Shown here: positions 40,141-51,478 of the stretch, in pieces | Position numbering within the stretch: position 1 is the first letter of the stretch | How the letters are laid out: each line of letters opens with the position of its first letter | Assembly: GCA_034620365.1 (NCBI GenBank) | Contig: JAQGEQ010000097.1 | Span: 248,001 to 312,000 of the forward strand | Length of the DNA stretch: 64,000 nucleotides | Direction: 5' to 3' | Source of the DNA: Pegea sp. RAD2-039 | Lineage: Eukaryota > Chordata > Thaliacea > Salpida > Salpidae | Translations under genes and position numbers: made by a program | Notes under the pieces: generated by a model | What the model was told of the DNA's origin: nothing | What the model saw: the letters and a program-made list of their open reading frames with translations, nothing else | The model's database searches: none

Positions 40141-41341
40141 AACAGAATATGTGCTGGACATGACGTTTATAACAACTTTTTCTACTTAATTTGTCAAAGT
40201 ATTTTCTGATCTTCAATTTAAATTGGTATAAATTATATATTTACAACTATTTGTTTAGAGTTTTTAATCAGTTATTTGATACAAATCTTTTGCTTTTGTA
40301 GTTATCCTGATGTCAGTTTGTTTGTTGAAATCAAATAAAAAAATCAGAAAAATTAATTTTTAAGTTTATAATTTACAAAATCTACCTTTTAAGCTGTTCA
40401 AAGCTGTTATTTTACTTAATTCTAAAAGTACATTTAAGTTCACCTTCAAATTTATGAATATTATGTAATAAACTTTAAGTTTAAAATTGATAGATTGCAA
40501 AAAAGTTTATTTCGTAAACTTTAAATTCGAATTAAATTCTCTGTTAAAAAAAATTGTCCAAAAATATTTAACTTGAAAATTAGTGATTAAGAAGTTTTTA
40601 GTAATTGAGAAATTATTACAATCAAGTTTACTGAACTGAAAGTTACTATCAAATCATATCTACTTTTGAAATATAAAATTGTATAAAAAGTAAATTTGCT
40701 TTTAGCCTCTAAAGATATTTGTTAATTTAATCAAAAGATTAATTCAAAAAATTGAAATAAATTTTGATAAATATTTTCACTTTTATTATTTTAATTATAA
40801 TTACTTTTTTTGTTTTAAATCTCCAAAAATATTGGGAAATATTACTTGATAAATCTTTAAAGAGCTTTTAGATAGAAGTCGGAATAAATTTTGTATTTAA
40901 AAAGCTTTTTAAGCTGATTTTTTTGAATAAATTTCAAAAGAGCTTTTTGTACAAACTAAACTTTTGTAATAATTTGATTTATACAATTATTTTATCTTCA
41001 ATTTTTTTTTTGTGTTTATTTCAGATCTTTTATATAAACTTGAATATTTCAGCCTTATGTTGATTTATTCATTGATATTAAACATAATTCGATAATTTTT
41101 GAATATTTTAATTCCAAATTGTCTTCAGAGCTTCGATCTGTAAACAAATAGTTTTAAAGAATTCGTAAAAATAGAAAAACTTTCTACAACTAACACCAGT
41201 TTGAAATTTGAATCAAGCACAACTAACTTTAAAACTTTTTTTAGAAATAAAATAAATACTTTAAATCTTTAAATGAAGAAATTGTTTTAAATATTAAGGA
41301 ATTGATAAAAGTAGGCAACATATTAGATGAATAACTTTACC
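40141..41341. other. AT-rich spacer downstream of the oxidase
   Basis: No gene seen. It includes the 3' flank of the minus-strand multicopper oxidase. Confidence 0.4.
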
Positions 41342-44300
41342 CTACTGCTTAGAGTAACACTCCGAAGGCAGAGGAATATCGTGGAAGGGATACTTTGCAT
41401 CACATTTATCACACTGTCCGGGGTACACTCCATAAGTATCATAATGAACGTCTTCAAGGTCATAATCATCTATAAAAAATCAAATATTTCAGCAACAAAA
41501 AATTTTTTTACCGCTCAAGTAAAATGAATTCAATTTCACCTTCAGCTACTGAATCTGTAACCATCATCATGCCTGTGTCTTCATGATATAGGATGTGACA
41601 ATGAATCACAACTGGACCTTCATATTTATGTTGACGAAATCGAATCTGAAATTGAAATCAATTTGTGTCTTCGACTTTTCAAACAAATAGAAGATTAAAA
41701 AGAGCTTACCGTGATGTTACTAAGAGGAGGAACTAAGATTGTATCTCTGTAGGGATGACCATAAGCATAACCACTAGAATCCTCATTTTCAAAGAATAAT
41801 CCCTCCTTGTAACGAATATCGTGTCCCAAGAACTTTAGAGGGTCTGAAGTTGGAGGCGGATACTGTGTCCCTGTGACCATTTAAACGAGAAGTTTACAGA
41901 ATTTCAAATATTTGAATCAATTTGATTCTAATCGAGCTTGAGATTGAATCATAATTTAGAAGATGTTTGAAAAATTTTAGCCTTTTCTTTGAAAGTTGGA
42001 ACTTTATTATCTAAATAACTGAAAGATAAGAAGACTAAATCGGAAGAAGACTTTAATTTAAAAAGTATCTTTGATAGCAAGATGACTAGAAGTAAGATGC
42101 TTTTAATTACATTGATGTGTTCTTTAAAGTTTATATTTTAGATATACAATATTTTACTTGTAAATGTAGTTCCCATAGAAATTTAAATTTACAATTTTTG
42201 ATTCACAATTTATATTCTAATTGTACCTCTGCAGTGTTTCTATTCTTTTTATATCAATTACTTTAAATTGTGATGCTAAAGACCTTTCAAGTATCTTTCC
42301 GATTATATTGTTTTTATTCGTTGTAAGAAATGTAGAATTTGTCACTCGCAGCCACGTGTTGAATGAATAAACAAAACAAACAAGCAAAAGAAAGTAGAAA
42401 ACTTCAAATACTTTTTACAAAATCAAAAAATAATCTCAACTTTTTGTACCGACCTGTAAAGTTAGAATTTTGTTGGTCACATTGTTGATGAGACTGACTG
42501 AACAAAACTGTCTCTGGGACTCGATCAAAGATTTCTGAGATAGCATAAGGTCCAGTGTATTTATTGTAACTAATAATCTAAAAGAGGCAATTAGAAATTT
42601 CTCTTTCAGCTTATAACTCAAAGATGTTATCATGTAAATTATCACAACTTTAATAACTTGAATCTATTTGAAAAAACGTTTGAATGAAAAGTACTTGGAA
42701 AGCATTGACGTGAATATGTAGAGGATGGCTGACTTTAATTCCAGCGTTTGTAATTATCCATTCTTGGATTGAACCAACTTTTGCTCGATGTCTTTAAAAC
42801 AAAGATAATCTGATGGCTTCACTAAATACTTAAATATAAAATTTGTTCATCTAGATACCTGTAATGTACTCCACTAAACAGTTCTCGGTTCAGATAATGT
42901 TCACCAGAAAGTTCAATCATAAACCGACCACCAATTTCATCTGGACTAACATCAGTTAAGTCATCCATATAATAAGGACGTTTTGGAAGAGAGGTTGGTA
43001 CATTAACATGGTAATAAGAACCATGTACTCTTATAGTAAGAAGTATTCCGTCATAAAAAGATGCTGACCCATAAGATTTGTTGCTTGTTGGTGGAACCGA
43101 ACGAAGCTTTAAGGAAAAGATTGTGATTCAATCGATGTGTTGTTAATTTGGAATGATTTTGTAAAATAATTTTAAGGTTAAGATCTCGAGAAATAGAGAT
43201 CTATTTGGAGCTGTTTAAAAAGTTTTAATGAAAATATGAAAGCTGATATTCAGAAAAATGATTTTATTTTCAATAAAGCTTTCTATACTAAGATGTTAAG
43301 AGTTGATGAGGACTTTTTATATTCTAAGAAATCTTTAGAGTTTTGTTTTTATGACTCAAACTGTGATTTTATCATTATATAGTAAAAACGTCTCGATATA
43401 AAGCAAATTGGTTGGAATAATCAAACCTTTTCATCAACAAAAATATTTGAATTTCTATAAAACCTCAAAAGTTCCAGGAGCTCTACAATTGACCAACCAT
43501 TCGGCCCGCCGTCCAGAAGACATCACTGTGTGTCCAAAGTATTGAGGTCTTGCTTCATCATAGTACACACCATCATTAGCAATTTCTAAAACTTCACAAG
43601 ACTCTGCGCGGTTTCCAAATTCATTGACGATCTGTAAGGCAAGAGTTTCTTTTCCTCCAGCATTTAGCAATCTAACAAAACAGTTTTGTTGATTATTAGA
43701 AGTAGAAATATAAACAAAGAACCTGAAACGTTTAGTCTGACCAGTGAGGATATCTAGGACTGGTTCGACTTGTCCATTAGTTGTTATGATATTAACATTT
43801 TCTTCTAAATATTCTTCTAATGAGACACCAGCAGTGGTTTGAACATGATCAAGTCTGTAACAAATTTCTGTTCCTCGAATTAAACTTCAATTATTTTAAT
43901 TTTTTACAGAAAGTTGTAGTCATCTCCAATACTGTGTTGAATCCCAAAGAATTGCTTAAAGACAAGAAGTTCTTGAAATACTAATTCAACTTCATGTTCA
44001 CAATGATGAGGACATGAAACTGATCTTAGGTGTAAAGGAAAGTCATCATCATCATCTTCTACGATGAAAAATCCACCCATCCCACTTTGAACCTGTTTGA
44101 AATGTGCCCTTAAATAGTTTCAAAGTTTGAACTTTTACCTGAAAATGAACTGAACCGTGAACATGGGGATGATACCAGTAAGATCCGACTGAAGTTGCTG
44201 GATCAATCGGGTAATTGTAAGTGTTTTCTTCTCCTGGACCAATTTCCAACAAAACGTTGTCATGTGGTGACTACAGATGAAACAAAAAAGAAAAACTTTT

Positions 44301-45890
44301 AATTCGTCGATTTTTAGTTTTTCTTTCATATTTTTGAAGTAGATTTATTTATTACAATAAACGCGAAGGAGGGTGCCTGAAAAGAGCACCTCTCGCTACC
44401 ACACATTCTTACAAATAACATCTATTTAGTTAGAAATATAGAAAGTAAAATATGTAACACATGGCATTTAAAAAAGATTGTTTAAATTTTAATAAAAACT
44501 AATCACTTTAAAATTGAGGTTGAAAAAACAAAGTTTGGAAATGAAAATGTTTTAACAATATTTTAAAAACTGTTTTCTAATTATTCATTTATTTCAATAA
44601 ACGCGAAGGAGGGTGCCTGAAGAGAGCACCTCTCGCTAACACACATTCTCACAAATAACATCTATTAAGTCAAAAATATAGAAAGCAGAAGATGCAACAC
44701 ATGGTATTGGTCACTCAAAACATATAACAGTGACCAATTACATAGAATTATAGGAAATGAAGTTGTAAAAAGTGATGAACAAACCAAAGGACTTATATGC
44801 ATGCCATGTAGATGTATATTGGTGGTGTTTGGAAAGCGATAAGCGTTCAAAGGTCCCGATTCCTTATCACCAGTTAAATTGTTCACCTAGAATCGAAACA
44901 AAATCTTCTATAAAAATAAAAATTTATATTTTTTTAATAAAAGAAATTATTATATTTATTATCTGCATCATATTCTTTGGTCACAAAGACTGCAACCACG
45001 TCTGACAGGGTTAGTTGGCTTAGGTTCACCATAAAGTCGAAACAGAAGAAAGTAGCAGAGAAAAGACGAAATGAGGAAGTTTCTATGGACTCGACAAGCT
45101 TTGAGAAGATTTGATAAAGATAGCTTGATTGCCTCATCTTCAAAACATCTTGACTAGGGAACCAGATTCATATCTGGGCGAATAAACGCGCAGAAGTTTG
45201 CGACAGTCCCCGGGGTCAATCTCTTGCGGGTCAGTCGTCGACGAACTTGAATAAGACAAAAGGAAACATCAGAAGTTTCCTAGAACTCAAGGAGACACTA
45301 AAAAGCCCTGAAATTGTGAAGGAACTCCGCCAAATTACATAAGGACACCTAGAAGGTTTTCAGGACTTGTCGAATACACACCCTTAAGTTAATTACGGAA
45401 ATATGATTTCAAAGAATAATAAATATTTTGTAAATTTACAAGTCTCATTATGAAGGTATCTCCACGTTTTAAACGAATTGTTGGTGACGGGATTTGATTG
45501 TTTATTGATCTTCTATACAACGTCAACCATTCAATCTGAACTTCTTTTATATCAACAGTTAGAGTTGCAGCCAGATGACCATTTCTAGAAACTATCTGCT
45601 CAGGTTGAATAAGAATGTCGCCACCTAAAAAAATATATTTAAATTATGGTTCTGTCATAAAAACGTTAATTTTTAAGAGGTTTGTTTCAACATAAGATTA
45701 ATTTGATTAAACTTTTAAGTAGATTCCTCTTAGACACAAAACTATCAGTGTTTACGCTAGAAAGCAACTATATCTCAAGATAAATAACTGGTTTACCAGT
45801 AAATGGACACGGGTTTGTATTACTGCATTCTAAAGACAAACAAGCTACAAATAAAGATGTAGCAAACACTATTGTTATTAATTTCTTCAT
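41342..45890 (-). CDS. Secreted multicopper oxidase
   Basis: Complete gene of 13 exons, 633 residues: 45890-45797, 45624-45440, 44886-44785, 44270-44139, 44092-43908, 43854-43723, 43671-43464, 43106-42859, 42791-42695, 42577-42454, 41870-41710, 41645-41540, 41469-41342. It starts with a signal peptide (residues 1-19). All four copper-ligand motifs are present: NIHLHGMH (His118, His120), YWYHPHVHG (His161, His163), HPLHIH (His451, 454, 456) and HCHILYHEDTGM (His571, Cys572, His573, His577, axial Met582). It should therefore bind the type 1 and trinuclear copper centres and reduce O2 to water while oxidising a phenol, metal ion or similar donor. The LHG...HPHVHG...QSGMGG pattern is nearer to bacterial-type multicopper oxidases than to animal laccase-2 or hephaestin; substrate unknown. 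The long third intron contains several element fragments. A partial tandem duplicate lies just upstream. Confidence 0.93.
42203..42375 (+). mobile_element. LINE 3'-tail insertion in an oxidase intron
   Basis: This piece matches 19690-19860 closely, including CCTCTGCAGTGTTTCTA and TAAGAAATGTAGAATTTGTC, ending in GAATGAATAAACAAAACAAA. It lies in the intron between the exons at 42454-42577 and 41710-41870, opposite to the gene. It is a 5'-truncated copy, typical of LINE insertion. Confidence 0.75.
44352..44470 (-). mobile_element. Second LINE family, truncated 3' end, copy 1
   Basis: The block CGCGAAGGAGGGTGCCTGAA recurs at 44352, 44592 and (diverged) 47422, each preceded on the plus strand by an ATTTATT-type tail. 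Read on the minus strand it looks like the end of a LINE insertion with a short A/T-rich tail. It lies within the third intron of the oxidase. Confidence 0.6.
44590..44760 (-). mobile_element. Second LINE family, truncated 3' end, copy 2
   Basis: This copy shares at least 110 bp with copy 1 and extends further into the region also present in copy 3 (CATATAACAG... near 44720). It abuts the exon at 44785-44886 without touching it. Confidence 0.6.
45000..45385. other. GC-richer insert in the second oxidase intron
   Basis: This part of the intron between 45440 and 44886 is clearly less AT-rich than its surroundings and includes CGACAGTCCCCGGGGTCAAT. Short open pieces occur on the plus strand (SFLELKETLKSPEIVKELRQ near 45270-45330) with stops between them. 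It looks like a decayed mobile-element fragment of a third kind, but I cannot assign a family. Confidence 0.45.
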
Positions 45891-46125
45891 CGTTTTTTCT
45901 TAAATCTATTGAAAAACTATAAAAAAAAAAGAAAAGTCAATTAACTGAACCAAATCCGTTCTTATTAATGAAGGATATTTAAGTCTTGCTGACAATTTAG
46001 ATAAGTTTAAATCCTGTAAAAGCTAAAAATAGTATCTTAGAAAAATTTAAGTAAAGTTATAATTAAGTTAGATGTAATAGATAGTAGAAAGTTTTTAGTT
46101 ATAAAATAATATTCATTTTTTCTAT

Positions 46126-46704
46126 GTTCAGGTAATGTTCACCAGAAAGTTCAATCATAAACCGACCACCAATTTCATCTGGACTAACATCAGTTAAGTC
46201 ATCCATATAATAAGGACGTTTTGGAAGAGAGGTTGGTACATTAACATGGTAATAAGAACCATGTACTCTTATAGTAAGAAGTATTCCGTCATAAAAAGAT
46301 GCTGACCCATAAGATTTGTTGCTTGTTGGTGGAACCGAACGAAGCTTTAAGGAAAAGATTGTGATTCAATCGATGTGTTGTTAATTTAGAATGATTTTGT
46401 AAAATTATTTTAAGGTTAAGATCTCTAGAAATAGATGTAGCAAACACTATTGTTATTAATTTCTTCATCGTTTTTTCTTAAATCTATTGAAAAACTATAA
46501 AAAAAAAAGAAAAGTCAATTAACTGAACCAAATTTGTTCTTATTAATGAAGGATATTTAAGTCTTGCTGACAATTTAGATAAGTTTAAATCCTGTGGAAG
46601 CTAAAAATAGTATCTTAGAAAAATTTAAGTAAAGTTATAATTAAGTTAGATGTAATAGATAGTAGAAAGTTTTTAGTTATAAAATAATATTCATTTTTTC
46701 TATT
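46126..46704 (-). pseudogene. Partial tandem duplicate of the oxidase gene with internal deletion
   Basis: 46126-46435 matches 42888-43197 (most of exon 8 and part of the next intron) and 46433-46704 matches 45855-46124 (first 36 bases of exon 1, including the start codon, plus the upstream region). About 1-2% of bases differ. The order shows a tandem copy of the 3.2-kb unit 42888-46124, then a deletion of about 2.66 kb inside the second copy; the join has a 3-bp overlap (AGA). The remnant keeps the promoter region and first 12 codons, then runs into intron sequence and a truncated exon 8, so it cannot encode the enzyme. Confidence 0.92.
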
Positions 46705-47419
46705 GCCAATGCTTTGAGTGTTTTATGAAAATTTGACAAATTTAATCTGTCCTCATCTAATAAGCTGAAATATCTTTTATGAAATCCTAATGTTTCTCTA
46801 AACTTTTTCTAAAATCTTTCAAATTAGTTAAAACCTCAAGCCACAATTACAAGAATAAATCGTTGCTTCTAAAGTACATTTTCTTTGAAGTGTAAATTGT
46901 TACTTGATTGTTACTTAAATAAGTTTTTGAAAAGATAAGAATATTTGTTAAGAGGTTAATTCCGTTGGTATTTTCTGTGAGAATATTAACATCTATATAT
47001 TTGTAAATATTAACTCAACAACAACTTCAATAACTTTATGCACAAGTATATAGGAAAAGGTCAGTTGTGGCTTTTGTGGATGAAAAGTAAACAAAATTTG
47101 TGTTAAAATGTGGACTAATTTGATAATTTATAGAATTTCTTTGAGGGTGTTTGTGAGTTTAGATAATGTTATGACTCTTCAACTAATAAACTAAGTTTTT
47201 TTCTTCTATATTTTTATCTAACAGATAATTTTTTGATTTTAAAGTACTTGAAAATTCCTATTAAAAAGTGGCACTATATTAAAAACAAGAAAATTTTTAA
47301 GAAAATTTTATTGTATTTTCAAAAAAAACTCTTTGAACTCCTGATAAAGATTCAACTTCCAGATAATCTTCAAAAAAAAGATTTCAGTTTTTGAGATTTA
47401 CTTCAATATTTATTTATTT

Positions 47420-47830
47420 ATTTCAATAAATGCAAAGGAAGGTGTCTGAAGAAAGCACCTCTCACTAACACATATTCTCACAAATAACATCTATTAAGTT
47501 AAAAATACAGAAAGCAAAAGATGTAACTCATGGCATTTCAGAAGTCCTCAAAGCATATAACAGCGAACAAATACAAAGAATGTTAATAATATAAAAAAAT
47601 TGACAGTTTAGAAATAGCAGTGTTTGCAATATTATAACGGTTCAACTTCTTCTTGAACAACGCGAGTGACTTCGACATGGCAATGTCTTATGGCAGCTGA
47701 TTCCATGTACTAATTGTACGGTATGAGAAAACATTTGCTGTAATTAACTTACCAGGTGATATGGGCTTATTAAGATGTAATGTGTGTCATCTGAGCTGAT
47801 ATAACTTGAGGGAAGGACTAATGGAATTGG
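47420..47830 (-). mobile_element. Second LINE family, longest 3' fragment, copy 3
   Basis: On the minus strand this reads as the C-terminal end of a LINE ORF2, with a FSYRTISTWNQLP block followed by SLALFKKKLNRYNI, the usual WN.LP and FK..L elements, interrupted by a stop. It then continues into the GCACC...CCTT tail shared with 44352 and 44592 and ends in AATAAATAAATAAATATTG. It is diverged from copies 1 and 2, so it is older. Confidence 0.72.
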
Positions 47831-48296
47831 TCATAAAAAGTTTTTAAAGTATCTTTCTAAATACTCAAATAAAAATTATTTTAATCATTTGATTATTTTG
47901 TAAAACTTTTATAAATATTATTTAATATTCTTATATTTGATAAATCAATCTTAAAAACTAAGATAAATCTCATTAAAGTTAGAAGATACTAGAAAAAGGT
48001 TCTTCATCCAAGACACATTTCAAATATTTTTATCTTAAAAAATTCTTTAATGAGTTAAAAATAAATGAAAAAATTTGATTTTTTCAAGAAAAGTTAAATA
48101 TAAGAAGTAATAAAACCTAAAGTGAAGCAAAACCATTTTCTATATCCAAAAATTTTGGAAATCGCTGATAGATTGAAAAGAAGCGATTGTCTAACACGAG
48201 AGGGTAGTTGAGACACATATCTCAACTAAAGATGAGATGTTGACAAATTAATCTTAAATAGAATATTTTTCTAGTGAATCTCTATCTTCTGATTAA

Positions 48297-48302
48297 TTTA
48301 TT
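48297..48302 (-). terminator. Poly(A) signal of the cysteine-rich gene
   Basis: TTTATT on the plus strand (AATAAA on the gene strand) lies 32 nt past the stop codon at 48334-48336. Confidence 0.5.
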
Positions 48303-48333
48303 AACTTTTGTACGAATCAAATAAAATATAAAT

Positions 48334-49410
48334 TCAACGATGTTCCACTACAGATAGTGAATCAACAACAGATGGACCAGTAACTTCAACCTTTTGAGCA
48401 CCAGAAAAACCAGCAACTTCTTCTACTGTTTCAAGATCATCTAAAAATTAAAGATTTAGAAACTTTATAAAACAATAAATTTAATATTTTTAATTTTATA
48501 CTTACCAATTACTACTTGCTGATTTTTAAATTTCTTCACATGGATATTATAATGAATAAAAAAACCAACTAAAAGTACAAACATAACTCCAAAAATAATC
48601 AACGAAACAGGGTTGACATCTCGCGAACTAAAAAGTTAAATTTCAGAAAACTTTTGTCAAGAAAAAACTTTAAAAAACTGACTTCGGTAAAAAAAATATA
48701 TTTTGTTCTTCTAAAATATCTTCATAATAACAACAGAAAGTAGAATTTGAGCAATTTAAATTTGATGAACAAGTTAAAGAACTAGCATCATTTTCACAGC
48801 ATAAACCATCAGAGCAATCAGTGTGATTTCGACAAGGAAATGCACAACATTTGTTATTAGGGCAACACCAAAAAGCTGAAGCACAATCTTCATTAGATGA
48901 ACACTCTTTATTAAGCGAGCAATCAACTGAAAAGACACCAAATCAAAACAATGAATATTTAGCTTAAAATAATAAAGAAAATATTTTAGATAATTTAAAA
49001 AAACTTAATAATTTGTTTGAATAACTTAGAATAAGTTTTATTGCTGGTTAACAAATAAAGTTTTTTCAAATTTATTACAAAATTTAGATAACAGGAAATG
49101 TTTTTTATTGCAAGTTAGCTAATAGTTTTTATTATTTATAAAAAATTGAGAGGAGATAAATAAATATTGTAGTTTTTAAATATATACGTTAATTTTTGAT
49201 TTTCTAAATCATTTTGTAAAAGTAAAATATTAATCTAATTTGTTTAAAATAATTTGTTTGACAATTGTAAAAAAATACAATTATATTGGTGTAGGCATTT
49301 ACGATAAATTTTATTGTAAAAAAAACGAACATAAATAAATAACAGACTTTAGATTTACCTGAAGTAAAAAGAAGTAAATAAAAGTTTAATAAAACAAACT
49401 TTAAAGTCAT
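48334..49410 (-). CDS. Cysteine-rich type I membrane protein, unknown family
   Basis: Four exons, 174 residues: 49410-49359, 48926-48683, 48627-48506, 48440-48334, all in phase with GT-AG junctions. A signal peptide (MTLKFVLLNFYLLLFTS) is followed by an ectodomain of about 80 residues with about 17 cysteines arranged in repeats of the type C....DC....(W/L)CC, for example SNEDCASAFWCCPNNKCC and HTDCSDGLCC. A single membrane segment (about 105-125, PVSLIIFGVMFVLLVGFF) and a cytosolic tail of about 48 residues, rich in Val and Glu, complete it. There are several NxS/T sites. The repeated C-x(4)-DC-x(4)-CC spacing recalls disulfide-knot modules such as WAP, EB or dickkopf-like cysteine-rich regions, but I cannot assign it. 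A receptor or surface ligand role is a guess. The first intron is about 430 nt. Confidence 0.85.
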
Positions 49411-50830
49411 TATTGAACTTTATTATTTGGTTTGAAATAATAAAAAATTAAAGTAGATGCAAAGGTCGGCTGTATCTAGGCGATTTTCAAAAATTGTCCA
49501 AATCTAAAAAACAATTTGTTTTTTTTTTACTAATTTTTAGTGACAACAGCTTATAGCTTATACGATTTTTCGTTAAAGTAATTAAATATTTTAGGATTTT
49601 CAAAAATATTTTGATCAATTAATCTTTATAAAACTTCATCAAAAGAAATAAATTTGTAAATTATTCGGAAAAATATTGATTCAAAAAATAATTTTAGTTT
49701 ATTCATCAAAACTTGATTTTAAGTAATAAACTACATAAAGCTTAAAATGTAAAAAATCAATTTAACTTACATTAAATTCTGTTTTCTACGATTAAAGTTT
49801 GAATTTTAGCTTATGAAAATAATATAGATATAATGTTATCTACAAGTCTTATTTATCAAACTGTTTAAACATAATACAGCAAAAATAAACATTTTAAATA
49901 TTTCATCTGTTGCTTTAAGTAAGATATATTTTGTACATTAACTATGATTACTCAAAAATAGTTATATTTGCAAATTATAAAAGTTAAAAGAAAAGACATC
50001 CTAAGAAGTATTTAAAGAAATTTAAATAAAGTAATTTCTTTTATACAGAATTTAGATAGTATACAAAGGTTTGAATTTTTTATTCAACATATTCTATCAA
50101 ACACTACAGATTTTTCGACTTTAAAAGTTTATTCCTTATCGGTCACAGAAGCTTATGGAGTCAAGACGATCTTTTAAGTCCATATCAAGTCAATTAACTT
50201 CTTTTAACATTTTTATTCTTATAGCAAATTAATGCCAGCTTTGTAAAAATGTTTGCGAAAGCGCTTAGCATTTTATTCAAATAATTTTACTTAAAGCCCT
50301 CAAACAGTTATGTGATACCTTTTACAGTAATTGTTAATGGGTTGTTATAGAACTTTCATATCTAAGATGACACATTTCAAAGAATTAGTCTTTAAGTATT
50401 AAAATATTTTTCTGTACGATGTTCGAACCAATCAATAGAAAAATTCTTTTTTATTCGCTTCGCTTTTCGTGGCTCGGTAGCAGTTTTGTTTTCTTGTTAT
50501 TTATAGATTTTTATCTACAAGCGCTATTGAAACTTTTGTCAACTCTTTAATCCTTAAGCTAATCCATAACAGATGAATAAATATGGATTTAAACCTTCAT
50601 TTGACGTAACCAAGCAGTAAATACGCAGATATACTATCTTCAAACCTACTTTGTAAGCTTTCATAGAATACTGACAAAGTCGGTTTTCTTCACAGACTCT
50701 TTTGAAAATAACAGTTTTCAAACTGTCTTCTTGTAATCATAGCTAATTGCTTTATTGGTTTTACAAAAAGGGCTTTTTAGTTCCATTTGCCACTCAATTA
50801 GCAATTAAAAAGCTAAAATGTGATCCACTA
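49411..50830. other. AT-rich intergenic region
   Basis: No supported gene or RNA. The stretch 50090-50830 is slightly less AT-rich and could be the promoter of the weak candidate gene at 50831. Confidence 0.4.
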
Positions 50831-51478
50831 ATGCGTTTTGAGCGAATGAAGATACAAATATCCATATTAGCAATTTTTGTTATGTTTAAAGGTAGGTAAA
50901 ACCCCCAGTTACGAAACTAACCCTTAAACTGTTTTGTTAAGTAGAGATCTTCTTTGCATTGAGTAAAAGAAAAATCAGTAAATATAAAAAGTACTTCATC
51001 AATTACAAAAAAATCGTTTTTCAGCTTCTATCATCTTGAATAAGTTTAGCTCCTCAAAGATCACGCGGTTTTGTCGCTATCTAGTTTTGAAGGTTTAGTT
51101 TGTTGAAGAAATCAGTTACTTTTGATGAAAATATTTTCTTTAAGTAGCCTCACTTGTCTAGCGATTTCCTTTTAAAGGATAATCAATTTTATCTTGCCAG
51201 AAAAGAACCTTTACATTGAGAGTTTTTTAATCAAGTGTTCTGAAGATGTCCAGATGATTTTTGGTAAAGGAAGCTAGCAAGAGTCAGGTTGAAGTGATGT
51301 AGTTTTCAGCAAAATTCTCAAGATTTATTTTTTACGGTTTCTAGGAGATGATCACAACTTGAAAGATCTCAAACTCTTGTTGTACCTCCAAACCCAATCT
51401 TTGATGAATGTCTCATACAATGTCGTCATCATCACGATATCCTATTGCTATTTAAGACACAAGAACAGATTAAACTGA
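50831..51478 (+). CDS. Candidate small secreted/membrane protein gene (weak)
   Basis: A possible first exon at 50831-50891 encodes MRFERMKIQISILAIFVMFK, which resembles a signal peptide, and ends in a phase-1 donor (G|GTAGGT). A possible last exon at 51310-51478 follows TTTTCAG and stays open for 55 codons to a TGA, with a hydrophobic stretch NVVIITISYCYL and basic tail RHKNRLN. A middle exon at about 51025 (after TTTTTCAG) and another near 51192 are possible, but I could not make one consistent set of phases. Composition is less AT-rich than the surroundings, which supports either a gene or a decayed one. No family is recognised. Confidence 0.28.

Larger units (their letters stand above)
46705..48333. 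other. AT-rich intergenic region with a LINE fragment
   Basis: No host gene was found. It contains the third copy of the second LINE family (47422-47830) and probably the proximal 3' UTR of the downstream cysteine-rich gene. Confidence 0.45.

Noticed and set aside
50410..50430. GGTTCGAAC-like box that might be a tRNA B box (minus strand)
   Set aside because: The following CC is missing and no cloverleaf or A box could be drawn; no tRNA gene was found anywhere in the window.
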